A stretch of DNA of 64,000 nucleotides from Chondrosia reniformis (lineage: Eukaryota; Porifera; Demospongiae; Chondrillida; Chondrillidae), in the NCBI GenBank assembly GCA_947172415.1, contig OX359191.1, positions 1,798,001 to 1,862,000 of the forward strand, given 5' to 3'. Of this stretch, positions 11,075 through 26,000 are shown in pieces. Numbering within the stretch: the first letter of the stretch is position 1; every line of letters starts with the position of its first letter. The notes below the pieces were generated by a model. That model was not told the origin of the DNA. It was given only the letters and a program-made list of their open reading frames with translations, and did no database searches. The position numbers and the translations under genes were made by a program.

Positions 11075-14000
11075 CTACAAAAGTGCACAAACATTTAGAA
11101 GATCAAGCAATCACAGGTTAATACAATTCAGACACATTTTTGTCAAAAGATTTAGGGAGTATTATGTATATGCACTATTGTTATACCTATCATGGTATAA
11201 GTGTATACTATTAATTAAAGGAACACAATACATATTAACTTAATTAAAGTAGACTTAGAAGCCAGGATTTTGTTAAAAACATAAAGTATGTTTAAGGTAT
11301 ATGTACACCAAGTTCTTACTTGCAGGATCAATAGGATCATCTCTTCTATTGGTCAACCTGACTTGCACTTCCTCCATCATTTGTCCGACATTGGGTAATT
11401 GTTCTTTAATTGTGTGATACATCTCTTGAACTGCTGCCACAACCTCTTCGGTTTCAGAAAATCTTTTGGCATAAGAATAGGCTGGTGCCTGTTTTGGTAC
11501 ATTGTAGCCAGGATAGCGACACTGCATAAAGTGCCTTGATACTTGTAGAACTTGAGGTCTCAAATCAATACCTGATGCCCAACCTTTATGCCTTTGCAGC
11601 TCCTGACAAAGGTCCATGACATTTGTGTGTCCTGACAACTTTGTGTCAAGGCCAAACAGAGCAAGAAATAATGCCTTGAGACATTTTTCAACACTTTCAT
11701 GAGACAAAAAACAAACTTGAGCTGGAAACACTTCCAGAACAAGTTGGGAATCACGATGTGCTGCTCTAATTTCTTTGGACTGTTGTAGCAAATTTTGTGC
11801 AGCTTTGAAATCATTAAGTGCTTGCATCAGCCACATTCTTGCTTCTTCAAGGTTAGGCTGTGGAGGTGGCTCAGCTTCAACATGAGAACGCCAGAGTGGG
11901 TCCCTGAAATTTTGTTGTCCTAACCAGAGGCCACTAAATTTCACACTTATTGGGGAGGAGCTACCTCGGGAGCTCTGACCTAGATATGCATTGTCACTGG
12001 ACACTCCTCCATAACCGGTGGAGCTCACAAAAGTCGGTTCTGCTTGATGTTTGGTTAGCTGTTGCTTTACAGACAGCAATAGCTGTAAGTCGATACCAAA
12101 AGATGATACTACTCCAATTAAAACTTTGACTGCTTTATCAAATACATCCATACGAGCCATCTTGGTACACATATAGTGAATCTGGTAGAGTAAACGAACA
12201 GCAGTAAATTGCATTTGCTCATGGGTGAAGACTTGTCTTACTCCAGTGTAAAGCTCCATTAATTCTGCTCTTAAGATGTCCATATGAGCTACAGACAACG
12301 CTAGGAAAGATATTGGACCTGGTAGGGCTGTATCAAGACTATCTGGTAGGTTGGTAGCAATTTTCCAAGTTTTTAGAATATTGTACTCGTAAGCTGGTGG
12401 CATGTATTTACTGAGTAAAAGTGGACAGTACTGGACTACCTCAACTTGATCATTCTCTCTCTTTTTACTAGGTTTAATCTTAAGATTGCACTTCATAGAC
12501 AATGTCTCTCCTTCTAATGTAACAATTTTAGCATTGATCGGAGAACTACTGTTTTCCTTTTTGAACTTGATAATCTCTCCAACCTTAAAATTAAAGACAA
12601 TAATATGATCCAAGTATGGTCTTAATGTAGCATTATCTCCTAAATGTGATTTTGAAAAATTCTTATCACTACCATGAATATATTCTGGTATCTGGTGGTT
12701 ACTCAATAAAGTGCCAATCATGTTGGGATGTTGACAGGAGAGCATTTCCATAAAAATGTGACTATCATGAACAACATGACCAAACTGCTGATTGAGTCCA
12801 ACAAAGAGTCTGTAGAGGAGCTCATTTCGGTCTGTTGTTGTACTACTGTCCCTCTCATGTGGTGCAATGTAGATGGTACAGGATAATCCATCTTCTGCTG
12901 GTGCTATCAGACAAGGGGAACTGGAATATAGTGAGTTGGAAATTTCTTTATTATTTTCATCCAAGAGTACTGTAGTTATGAGTCGTACACAGACTAATTT
13001 TGCACTGTTCAACTTGCTCTTTAAGTGCTCAACCAGTTCATCTGAAGGTGGGCTTTTGGTCTCATACTTTATCAAGCGTAGTAGACCATCTAAAAAATAG
13101 CCAGATTTCAAAACTATCTTAAGGTGATTTAGATAGGGACAGCACTGACTGCTTCCCTCAACAGCTGCAACTCTTTCTATATTGCACAGATTGACTTCAT
13201 TGAGCATCTTAGGATGGGATGTCTCTCGGATCACAGAAGACAGTAAACGTACACCTAGCCACTCTGGTAAAGACGGATTTGCAAAGCTGTCCTTTGGTGG
13301 TGTTTTGATGAATTTGTAACAGTTACTCTTAGATGTTCTTTGAAGCCTTTCTTTATACCATGGTGCATCATTAAGCAGAAGTGTTGTAGCCAACTCCAAT
13401 GTTTCCTTTTCAGAAAGGAGAGGGAGATTTCCTTCATAAAGATCCTGCTGGATACTACCATCTGGTTCCTCAAACAATCTAGCCAGCTCTATAAAGAGAT
13501 AATAGGCTCCTCTGGCATCTTCCTGATCATTAGGGCTTAGTCTTTCTCTGCCATGTCTGGTATTGTGCCAAAGTGTCTTTAGGAATATACAGCAGTGATG
13601 AATGGTAAGGTCATCAGAAGATCCAATTATTTTCAAAAAGGTTATGAGTGATTTGCAATAGTCTGGGACAACTTCAACACATGAGAACATTGTATCAGCA
13701 TGTTTCATGACAGTGTGACTTCCTTGTAATAATTGGAAGCTACAATGTCTATCTAAAATATACAAACAGTTGCTTGTCCCAAGCAGTTCCTTTAGTTCGT
13801 GCTCATCTTTCTCTTGGCAGGAATTGATGCAAGTATAGTGAGCAAGAAATAAATCTCTTAACTTGTGCAAAATTTTCAAATTATTTTTTCTGTTTGGAAG
13901 TTCCTTGCATTCAGACAAAATCTTAGAAAGTATTCTGAGATTTTCAGCTGCTAATATGGGAGTCACTCTGCATAAACCTAAGGCTTCAAAGATAGAATTG

Positions 14001-17000
14001 AAATTCTTAAATTTAGGAGAGAAATAGAATTCATCTGGCAACACTGGCTTGCTAAGGCAAGAAAGGTTCCAATCGTGGTCCTCAAGTTGAATCACTGAAC
14101 CTTTCACAGTATTCCAGCCAATGATTGGCATCTTAAAACCAGGTAAGATGTGTTCTAAGACATTATTCGGACTCCTCTTATGTAAACATGGTACAATAGC
14201 AAAGCAACTAGCTCTACGAAGAAAATCTGGACTTAAGTCTGATTGATTGATTTGTTCTGCTAAATTAGCCAAAAGTAGTAGTGATTTATTTTTGCTGATG
14301 CTAAAATCCTCATTGCCAGATTCAATTGTACTGATCAGAGATTTAGCAAATGACAACCACAACTGACTTGTAACTGTCCTATTTAAGCCCAAAAATTCTA
14401 AAAAGTCGAGCCATTGTGAAGAATCCCAAGACTCTGGAGGAAAATCACTATCTTTCAAAAATGCTTTGAAAATTTCACAATTAGGATCATACAAATCTTT
14501 AGGTGCTGCGATGCTTTGATCTCTTAAACGAATAAACTTTAAGGAAGAGAGGGTGGTCACTATAACATTCCATGAAGATTTGGTCCTTTTACTAGGACCT
14601 GCTTGGTAATAAAGCTCCCTTAAGCGTTCAATATGGGGAAATATAGTTTTTGGTGTAAAACATTCTCTGTGAAAGTGGCAAATCAATACCCTATACAACT
14701 GTAACACTGCATGGGGATGGTTGTCTACAATATCTACACCTGCTTTGGTCAAAAAAGTTTCACAATACATTGGTACAAGAATAAAACCTAATCCTTTCTT
14801 CATGTCTGTAAGGTCAGCAAGGCCATCGAAAGGTATACTGTTCTTGTACAGTCCATATACAGTGCCAAAGTAATCAATTCTTGAAATCCTTTTTTCAAGC
14901 AAATAGAACAAGGGTAGTTCCTTTAACCAAATTTGACTACCTGATTCTTGTAATTCTTCAGAGCCATTTAAGAAATTAATCAAGTCATAAACCTCATTTT
15001 CATCAATATTCTCTAATTGAGGTAAATTCTCTTTATAGAATAAAAGAAGATGCAATATCTCATTTGGATTGTCAGGATTAGCAAAAAAATTTTGAAAGTT
15101 GATGTAATATACATTCTTGCCGAAGACTTTTTCTAAACACAACACAGGAAACTTGAATTTATTAATTAACTGAATTCGTTCAGATTTAGCAAAAAGTATC
15201 TGTTTTCTTCTCGAAATTTGATATAAATGATCGCTAGTGGTAGGAATTGCAGCAAACGGAGAGAAACTTTGAAAGGCATCTTCGCTTTGACAGTCTGATA
15301 GATACCACCAAAATAAAAGTAATAGTTTCTTGTCAACTTCATCTAAAGATAGCACTTTATGATTAGAAGGCTTTGGTAAAGCAAGGTTATCAGCAACAAA
15401 CTTTGGATTATCGGCTAACATTTTTATTACACCCAGATTTTGAAGGATAGAATAAATATCGACATCATTTGCTATACACTTATGGATAAAGTACCCTTGG
15501 CAAGTTGGTAGAAGTTCAGAATGCCTATAGTCATAGACCATACACATCAATCTCAACTGATCGTTGTTTGTCAACATAAGTGGAACACCTTGCAAAACAC
15601 TCTTCCAGTTAGGAATGGGCTGTGGTCCTAATTGAATGTCTTTCACTACAAACTTAAGAAGAGGCATTATGTTTGCCTTTATCACATCTTGGTAATCATC
15701 CATTGATTGAGCAATAGAACGCAGATGATCTCTCAGAAAAGCTGGACTTATTCTTCCAGAAAAAGTGCCTGATTTCTTCTGTGAGGCTAAGGAAGCTTCT
15801 AAAGATCGCAATAATTCAGGAGGAGCATCAGTAAGGAACAAACCAAGCTTGACTAAAACCTTTTGCTTTGGCTCATAAGACAGAGGGCTATAAAATAGTC
15901 CTTTATCAGGCCCATTGAAGGAAAGCCAACTACCGGGATTATTCAATGAAGTAAGTATACTAGTATTATTGTCAAAAAGGTAACAAAAAAGAATTTCAGA
16001 TAATCTGAAAGATTCAAGAACGCCTTTTATGTCTGGTTGAGGAAAGAGGCCATAGAACCATTCTGTAAAAGCCTTACCCTGAACAAAAAACTTTTTGCAG
16101 TGTATTAAAAGTTCAACATAAGCTCTCAGAACTGTTTGCTGTACAAGTTCTCTATTCCAGTCTTTGAGTTGATGTGTAGTACTGTGTTGGAGATCTCGCC
16201 TTGAGTCACTCAACCAGAAATGGCCATTTACATGTATTGGCAGTTGGGAAGTATGTGGTAAAGGAAGGTAACAGTAAACCATACTCTTTGAGGAACTACT
16301 GTCACTCTTAAAGTCTTTCTTTTTATCCTTCTGTGATATACGTTCAGTAAAGTCTGGAACATAAGCGGCCACTCCACCAAGTGGTAGAAAACTACATTGA
16401 AAAGCTGTTGCCAGAAGCTCTGGAATGATATCATTGGCTCCTAGCCTCTTGCTAATTACCCAATGTTGTGTTTTATGATCTAAATGCCTATCAATAGTCT
16501 CAGTAGTTAGATCATACACAGTACTGCTGCTAACCATTGTAAGATCACTCTTAAAAGAGGATGCAAATGAGTGCATTTCACTTCTAAAATTTTCACATTC
16601 CCTTGTTCCTCTTTTTTCCAAAGTGGCTGTAAATGAGCCCACAAGACTATATTTATTTTTGTCAGATATTTCAAAAAATGCAATTTTCCTAACAGAATTG
16701 AGAAAAAGTAGGCAATTTTCCCCAATTTCATTGCAAAATGAAAGAAATAATGCCCTCATCTTCCCTGCTGTCATTTCTTCGGCTGTTTTAATGCATCTTA
16801 ATTCATTCTTACTTCTAGCAAAAGGGAGACGGAAGAAAGCAAATCCATTTGGCCACTTTTTTGAAAGTTGTTGAAAGAATTTAGGACACATTGATGAAAG
16901 TCTTTTTAGTGTTTCTGTGGAAAAAGGAGCCATTTGATCCTCTAAGAGTCTACTGATATCACCTGATTCACCTTGCAATCTCCATCGCTGTCCAGGATTA

Positions 17001-20000
17001 TCTCTATTACTTCCAGGAACAAACTCCAGTGTTGGATCAAAAGCACAAAAGTGATCAGGTGTTCCTCCTTCTGAATGCGATACAAACACTGGACAGTCAG
17101 TAACATGGTAGGCAACATTGAAGCCAATTCCAAATCTGCCGATTGTCTCAGGAGAATTGTCCTTAATACCTTTCCCTAGTTTTGTAATTCCAACAATATC
17201 TTCTTCAGTGAATTTCTTGTTGTTGAACACTAGCAGAGAAGGCATCTGTTGTAAGTTCTTCCAATTACTATGACTAGGGTCAAAGAGCATTTTATCTTTA
17301 AACTTTCGTTGGTCTAAGATAAACGCAATTTCTGAAGCTCCAGCATCATCAGCATTTTGAATAAATTCTTTGAATATGGAACCATCCGCATGATAATTTC
17401 TCAATATATTGCTCAAGCGATCACATAAATTTTCATGCTGCCCTTAGCCAACACCAGAAAATACAGAATTATCACTATATTTTGATAAGAGGGCTTGCAA
17501 TGGATCTCGGATACCTAAACCCTGAGCAGTGTCAAGGGAAATCATTGGGTGCAAACGGTACTGTCTTTTGGAACTTTTCATCACTTCAAGAGACTTAAAA
17601 TACTCTTGCTTTGTAAACAAAGCTTGAATTTGTTGATCAGAGTACATTAGTCTATCCTTACTTCTCATTATACAATCAACATCAGGTAAGAACAGATTGC
17701 TAAGCTTCTTAGATTTGTGAAGTCTCCTCGAGCAGTAAATAGTAAAATCAAGTATGTCCTCAGGTAGAGGGGCTTCTTTATAATCAGCATCTATGGCCTG
17801 CAGTGTAAGGAGCACATTTTCATGCGAAATCCTATCATTTACACCCAGCTCTTTCAGCAATAATGATGTAGATGAGGTTAACTTATCTCTGTCAAGAGTA
17901 ACAAGATAGGGTGGACATTTATATGCTTCGTCAAAATATACATGATTAATGTCATAAAAATCAGATTCCTCCCAAATAAAAGCCACATCCTTCAGTATGA
18001 ATGATATCTTGGCAAACACCTCTTCGTTTTCCTTCAGTCTCGAGTTAGATGCATCACTTATTCCTAGTGCCATAAGAGATAGGTAGGAATAAATTTCTTG
18101 TGTGCTATCATCAAGAAACTTTAGCACTTTCTTTTCATTTTGCAATCCCTTTGCTCTATTCTTCCACCACAGTGCAACTGTTCTAAGATGTTCAAGGATG
18201 TACTCCAAAGTGGGGCTTCTCATGAATGTCAACAATTTGAATAGATCATTTGGAACTGCTTTGTCCAAAATAAAATGACTTGTAAATACCAGTTTGTCAT
18301 ATACTGAAGGAAACAGATCAACAGATTTCATAAAAACAGCATCTGAATACCTCCAACAAGTGATCATTGGGTGAGGACTTTTCATGATTGGCAAAAAAGA
18401 AATGTTTGACAGTGATACAGCTAAGTCTTTGTCACTTTCTGACAGGTTTCCAGTGGGTTTTGATGAAGAGTATGTGGATCTGCTATCTTTAAAATGGTAT
18501 TCTAGAAGATATTTGACTAGAAAATTACTTCTTGATTTGCTAGTTTCTACATCAAGCCGGGAGATTGAATGAGCTCGTTCAAGAACATCCTCATCTCTAA
18601 GTCTCTTATGAGCCATCCCAAGTGAATGAAGGGCAGCCACCACTTGTCTACTCTTCATGTAGCAAGCAGCAGGAAATCGCCCTTCTTGTGTAGTAAACAA
18701 CTTTGCTACATCAGTCACAGATGAATCTACCAAATAATCTACCTTAACAAGACAGCCCTTGGGCTCAGTTGGAATAAAGGCAGTAGAAGTAAGCATGGCT
18801 TGAAACCAGGTGTACTTGTCACTTAAGATCTGTAACTGTTGCAACATAAATAATGCCACTGTATCTCTCATGGTGGGATTAATGCTGACAATTTTGGAGA
18901 AAAAGCAGGTACAAAATTCTTTAAATGTAAACATTTTAAAGAAATAGTTGAGTCTTGAAGGTACATTAACAATGGGTACATTCTGGCTGACTAACAGGTT
19001 ACAAATCAGCTCCCTTTGAGATAATTTAAAAGGATGTACTAAAAAGTCATGACTTAATATTACCACTTCAGAAGGTGCCATCCAGCGCCCTCCAAAACTC
19101 TTGGTCCAAACAATTTTATTAGTTGTTTCATGCACTTCCTTTTCAAAGGCCTTGGCAAGGATGGGTCTAATTGCATCCACCTCCTCACTCTTCTGCTCCC
19201 TAGTAGGATATAGCTGATAGTAACTTTGTAAGAATTCATCATCTCTGGCAGAATTCATGTCAGGTGCATTCTTGGCAAGATATTGTAGCAACTCAAGTAC
19301 AGCTAATACAAGAGAATCGCTGATTAATACTTCATTCCAAACACTCCTCTTTAGTAAACGACGGTCTTTAGTGACATCAAAAAATCCATTTACATGAAAT
19401 TCAAGTGAGCAGCCAAATGGTAAGGGAAGAAAGCAAGACAATCCTCCTTTTGTGCACTGTGCAATAAGACTACTCTCTTTCCTGCCCACTTTCACAGCAA
19501 CTTCTGTGAAGGGAATGAGACCATCCTCAGTACCACAATTCAGTACGTGCTCAAGACTCTTTTTTCTACCTAAAGCCGATGAAACAATCCACAAAGTAGA
19601 TTTTTCCTTACCACCTGGTAAAGAAACAGTTGTTATTTTCTCAATCTGTGAGGTAGGTGGATGTGAGAAATCATTACCAGTTGGTAGGCAAAAGGATTTT
19701 TTGAAAGGATTTGTGGTCTCTCCTGATCTCTCTAGCTTAAATAGACAACTAGGAGCATTTTTGTCACTTTTTTCTAGCAATTCTATTGAATTTACATTCT
19801 GTAGAAATAAAAGAAGTGTGGATGCTGACTCCTTCAAAGACCTTTTAAGAGACTCAATGTTCCCTTTGGTGAAGGTTTCATTACAAATTTCACTGATCAT
19901 TCCAGGCCTGCGGAATGGAAATCTAAATAAGGTACCATCAAATCCATCAGGTGGAGGGTTAACAATGCTACACCCAAATATACCTTCATAGGGAGCTATC

Positions 20001-23000
20001 TGGTCTGAGTAGTACTCCTTCAGGCCTGTGTTTTCCTTCACAAAGTCAATCAGCACACCTGGTTTAGTTGGCTGCACTCTTTCTCCAAGATATTTCAGAT
20101 GTGGATCAAATATCTGTAGCCAGTTCTTGGAAACAAAACTTGGAACATCTGTTAGATGATAGGTTGCACAAAACCCAACTCCAAAACGACCAATTTTTGT
20201 ATGATCAGTGAGTTTGGTTTGTCCTGCTATTTTGCAGATATTCCTCAAATCACTTTCACTGAATGTTTTGTCGTTATACGCATACAAAGCTGGGCCTTGC
20301 CAAGCTGCCATTTCTTTAGTTACCAAGTGTGACTGTTCAAAATGCTTCCAAGATATAAGGAACTTTACTACAGTAGCTCCAGCATCATCAGCATTTTGTA
20401 TCAGCTCCTTGAAAACATCAATATTGTCACCGTAATCTTCCACAAGACATTTAATTCTATGAGTGATGGATTCATAGGGCCCAGTTGCTTGAAAGTCTAT
20501 GGCAATTGCTTTTGATGGAGCAGCTTTCAAGCTAAGAGGCTGTACTTTGAAAAACTGTGCTACTTCAGCAGTAATCCTTTTATGAACAAAGCAAAAAGAA
20601 TCATTCCTTCCTTCTGAAGGTGAATGCTGAAGATAGTGATTGTCATAAGTCAGATCTGCTGGATTTCTCAAGTCATGACGGATTGTAGGTAATAGAAAAG
20701 TAGAAATGGAGGCCACTGAGTTCACTTGCTTCAAATGTTCAGCAACAGAGACAACAGTGTCCAACTGCTCAGGGCTAAGTGTGCCATGCCGGCCTAGTGA
20801 GGAGTGTATCTCATGAACTACTTCCACTCCATCTTCAACAGTCAAACACTTGGATACTCCACTCTCCAGCCACATAGCTTTGTGGTCCCTCAGACACGAA
20901 GCATCTTGTAGACTGTATCTGTAAGGAGTTAAAGAGCAGTTTCCTAATGGCTTCAAAGCACATTTGGCCTTTGTGACAAACTTGTACTCTGAGTCAATCC
21001 AAATACAAGCCAGCTCAGCATTTAAGAAGGAACAAGAAGACTGACCTGCAAAATATTCATATATTGATTTAATCATCATTAAGACTGCTTTGTCTTTCAA
21101 TACATTACTTGGCAGAGAGGTTATATTAGCAAAGTGCCTCCCTACAGTGTTAGGAGTAACTACAGCAAACTCCTGTGATGTCACTCCAAGTGGAAGTGGA
21201 TAATCATGGGACAGAAATAGCAACACAGATCCTACCAAATGTGAGTGAGAGAGATCCAAACAGAGTTCTGCTGGAGAGCATAACCTGTTCACCTTACTCC
21301 CTGCCCACAGGAGCTGTTTAGGATATCTAGGAGGTGGGGATTGGTTACAAAATAGAAATGGGATGGACTTCAAGCTCTGAAGCAAGTGTGCACAGTTTCT
21401 GTTCTTGAAGATTTCTGTTAAAATAAGCTGAGATCTTTTAACTGCTTCTTCCTTTGACACTTTATATAGAGCTACTTGAACTGATTTAGCTCTCTCTTCT
21501 ATAAAGTCTAAAAAGGTTGTGTCGCTAGCGATCACACTCTCCCATGTCTTAAGATTATAGAGTCTCAGTTTAGAAAGTACCTTATCATACTCTTTTGGAG
21601 GAAAAGGAGAGTCAAAGGGGAGAAAGAAATCTTTTAGCTTACTATCCTTGGGGTCATAAAGCTTACAAATATACTGTAAGGGACCATTTGCTGTGGGAAT
21701 TATAGCAGTCAGTCTTATAAACTGCTCCAATTCGCTATTTTGGTACTCTGGGTTAGAGCACTCAATCAACCACAGCAATAGCGCATTTCTCATTGTAAAG
21801 TGGTGTTTAGTGGCAAATGTGTATAATTTCTGAGCAAACTGCCCCAGTGAGGAAGGTACCACTCCAACTGCCCTCTGGTAAAGGTTTATATCTTCATGAC
21901 AGACTTTCAATATGTTGTCAGGGAAAGGAATATTTGTTGGAAATTGAATAGTTGGTAAAGGCAAAATGTAAACATGAGGTGAGTCTGGTGACATCAGATT
22001 TGTAAAACGACTTCCTCCCATTCCCACCCCATGCTCAAATATAGACAGTGATCTGATACAATTCAATTCGTTGAGTGAACTTAGTGATTGACTAGCTGAA
22101 GATAGATATGAACGAAGTTGCCTTTTTTGCTCATCATTAAGTAACTGAGATACTCTTTGAGCAACCTGAGGTAAATTAGGCAAGACATGGAGAAGACCTT
22201 CGGGACTCAGCTTAGGCAAATATTGACTTAGTTTTGGTCCTAATCTGAAATAACAGCGTGAATGTTTAACTAAAACGCAACCTAACAATTGTGCCATGAT
22301 ATTTAGGTCTTGGTTTGATCCACTGAAAAACAAATTTCCTGTATCAAGACGATAAAGAGAATATGTTCCTTCATTAGTGACATTTTCTGGTCCTTCTGAC
22401 ACCACAAGGGGAAGAGTGGCAACACTATCAATGACTTCATTATTAGTAATGTAGGTCCAAACATTTAGCAGCCATTCAGCTGAAGGATGATTGTTTCTGT
22501 TGGGGGTCCACTGAACCGGATTAACATGAGTATGCGTCCAAGTCTCAATGGATTCTGGGAGAAGGGAATTACATACAATCTGAGCATTTGCCACGATCAA
22601 TTTGTTAATCTTAGACCTTGCAAGCTGGTTAAATAATTTCCCTAGATCAGTGAAAAGAACATTTGAAAGAATAAGCTTATCAAGATTATGCAAGACTTTA
22701 GAAAGACTTTCATTGACTAGGTAAACCTTTTGCTGTCCAAATGGAACAACTTGTCCACTCTTCAACAAAAGAAGTGGAATGTTGGTAAGCTCATCAGTTC
22801 TATCAGAAGTAACAAAACAAAGGCAATCCTTTAACAGAGAGAGGTCAGACTTCACTTTAGACTTTAACATTTCATTACTTCTAAACCACTTCCTTACAAC
22901 TTGTGGTGTCACTTCTGCGATGGGTAACTGGCAATCCTGCTGAATGTGTCTCGGAAAACAGACTACAGGAAGGCCAAGTTGAATCAAAAGATCTAAAATG

Positions 23001-26000
23001 GAATTTGGGATGGTTCCATTCAGAGGAGGGCAGAAGGCTTCACAGGGTTTTACCCAGTTTCCTCCACCAGCTGGAGTCCAAAGAACAGGAAGGTTGGACA
23101 GGAGGGGAAGCACCTTTTTCACAAGGTACTCCCAAGCCTTTTCCCTTGACGCACTCATTAGAGGAAGCAAAGCAAATGGACGACTGCTCTTACACAGCTG
23201 TTGATAAGAAAAAAGGGGGAACTGGAAGTTCATCAGGGAACAGCTGGTTGTGATAAGAACAGCATATGATGGAGAAATGAGATGCCGAACAAGACACTTG
23301 TTCCATTTGGCTTCATCACTTTGATCATCAAGATCTGGCCATCGAACTCTTCTTCGGTTGTCTGAAAGACTAAAGTAGCCATGAATGTGTACTGGAAGAC
23401 CAGTATCATTATTAGAAGACATTGGAAGAAAGCAGAAAGCAAATCCCTTGTTAACCAACGTAGCAGGTGAGGCCTCAATAGAGAATTTCTTTCTATTTTT
23501 ATGAAATATTTTTAAAACAATATTTTCAATATGGCTACAGTCTGGCTTTTCACTGATAAGCCCTTTAAATACCTGTCGAGGTGGAGATATGGGACCAGGT
23601 AAGGGGGCAGCTAGGCCAACCCATGGAATGACTTTGAGCTTCTTTGCAAGATCTACCATTTCTGCATTGCTTGACCCCACTGTATTGCACACAAGATATG
23701 AGTACTGAGCAGCACCTCTACTGAGAGGTCCCTCTACACTGATTGCACACTCACTGATGCTACAGACGGGAGTCTGCAGTCCCTTAGCTGTTTGTGAAGC
23801 CATGGATTTCTCTATACACCACTGCCTGGTGGTGGACACATCGCCACCTTCTATAGCAATTCTAAGTAGCAGTTCGGGTTGGAAACTCTTTGAAGAGTGC
23901 ACCTGTCAGTATAACTCAACAGTGGTCACATGATTGAGGAACAAAAGAAGACGAGGCGCCTCCTCAGCAAGAGATTCATAGAGGACTCTGTGAGCCTCAT
24001 CAGCACTGTACATTCGATCAGAGATTTTGGAAATGAATTTATCATTGCGAAATGGGAAGCGAAAGAGTGTTCCATCGTAGTGGTTTGCATGGTTGCTGAA
24101 CCCAAACACTCCCTCAAATGGAGCTGATTGAGCAGCATATATGTTGAACTCCTCCAATGGGAATCTTTTACCAGTCTTACCTTCATTCTTAATGACTGTC
24201 TCATGAGGATCCATTATACCAACACAGTCACCACTGACTATAGTGGGTAGATCTATATACACATGAAAATGTAATTCAATTTAAGGCACTCGTGAAAAAT
24301 GATATGTATTTCTATACCAGTTCATTGGCAAATCAAAGGAATCCAGTGTATACTATGGCAGTTATCCCCTAGCTGGATGATATCACCATGTATGTAATTA
24401 GCCCAATGATATCCAATTACGTAAGTGATTCAGTTACGGATATCGGATGTACACTTTCACAACTACTGACCATTCAAGCATGTTTTGTATGATGCTCAGA
24501 AGTCAATCATCCCTAAATAAAATGGCCATACTGAGGGTTTGATACACTGGGGGGTGGATATGCTGGGTTTTGTAGTATGTATATCATTATGAAAAGGTTT
24601 ACTCTTAAAATTTAGGTTGTGAATCCCTCGGTTGGACAGCAAGTACACGAATAATGAAGATCATTAGGAGGTCACTACCATACAGAACGTGTATACAGTA
24701 TCATACAGAAAGTGCATATACACATATATAAAGACTGAATTATATCAACAATTATGAACTGTACACATAGTTTCACATTCTTTGTATGTACGTACGTAGC
24801 TTCATTTTCAGTGATTTTTATGAGTTTATGAGTGAATATGACTTTCATATTTTGTTACAATATAGTTAGTATATAAATATGTGTCACTGACCCTTCAGTG
24901 CTTGAGAAACAAATTTATTAGCCTTGCTGAATAGGAAGACTATACCATACAATGCTGTAAGTAGCTCTATGTTTTTGTTGTCGATGATGTACATGAAGAA
25001 GATTAAAGACTTATCTTCTTCTATCTTATCGATATGGTCACTGATGAAGGGTGTAATTCCCAGAAAACGCTGTCTGGCCTGTGGATAATTTCATCCAAAG
25101 CTCTCACTAGGTTTAGTTATACTCTGAGTATGTAGATGCAGCATGTTGAAAAATTCATACACACCTGCCCTTAATAATACACATTAAACTGTTAGCTGAC
25201 TATATAAATAGACCTTTACCATGTATGTTATAAATAATCGATGTGATAATCAAACCACAAGTAAATATAATCAGTCAAACATCATAAAGAGGGAAACACG
25301 AAAGAAGCAATTGCAGGGAATCGAACCCGTGATAGTTGGTTATGACCACCAGTTGCTTTGTCCTGATAAAGAAAATCACCACTAATTAGTGAATGAAGAC
25401 TAAATACTAGCTTGTAGTGTGGTAATTGTAGCTCAGTGGCAAGCTGATAATCAAGACCCAGCCTATTTCCACTGGGAGGGGCCATCTTAACCAAAGGGTC
25501 GTTGGCCACCTAGTCTGGCTTGCTATCCCCTACTTTCTGCCTGCCAATGATAATTGTGCGGGGCGAGAAAGTAGGGTCTAGCAGAAAATGTATATGCCAC
25601 ACCTCGTGGATAAGCGCCCCGCAGTGGTACCTTAAGCGTACATACACATCACGTGGAGGTTCTTTGAATGTTGCGGCGGTCAGACGATGGTTTCAGCTGA
25701 AGCAGCTTGTGATTTGTGCCTAAAGGAAGCCATCAAAAGCACGGAAAGAGCAAGAATATACTCGAATACATGGACATCCATACTACTGGCCTCCTCATGT
25801 AGGCGCCCATTTACTGGTGTGAAATCGGTAGCTGTAAGCTGATTGGTCGAGGCAAGGTGTGGCATTTACATTTTCTGCTAGACCCTACTTTCTCGCCCCC
25901 GCACAATTATTGTCAGCGGGCAGGAAATAGGGGATAGCAAGCAAGACTACTGGCCACCATTATGTGTCACTGTTACACAACATCATATGCATGTTTGTTA

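Noticed and set aside
17431..17460. A 15-17 base intron removing the TAA
   Set aside because: Only 15 bases keeps frame, and that lies within the homologous boundary motif. There is no precedent in animals.
22903..23253. Plus-strand ORF of 116 codons opposite the sacsin-PARP exon
   Set aside because: It is an antisense shadow of a long coding exon with no splice or promoter support.
23891..23922. An 18-base intron (GTTGAGTTATACTGACAG) that would remove the TGA
   Set aside because: It would also delete VELY, which aligns with IELL of the second repeat. Introns this short are not known in animals.
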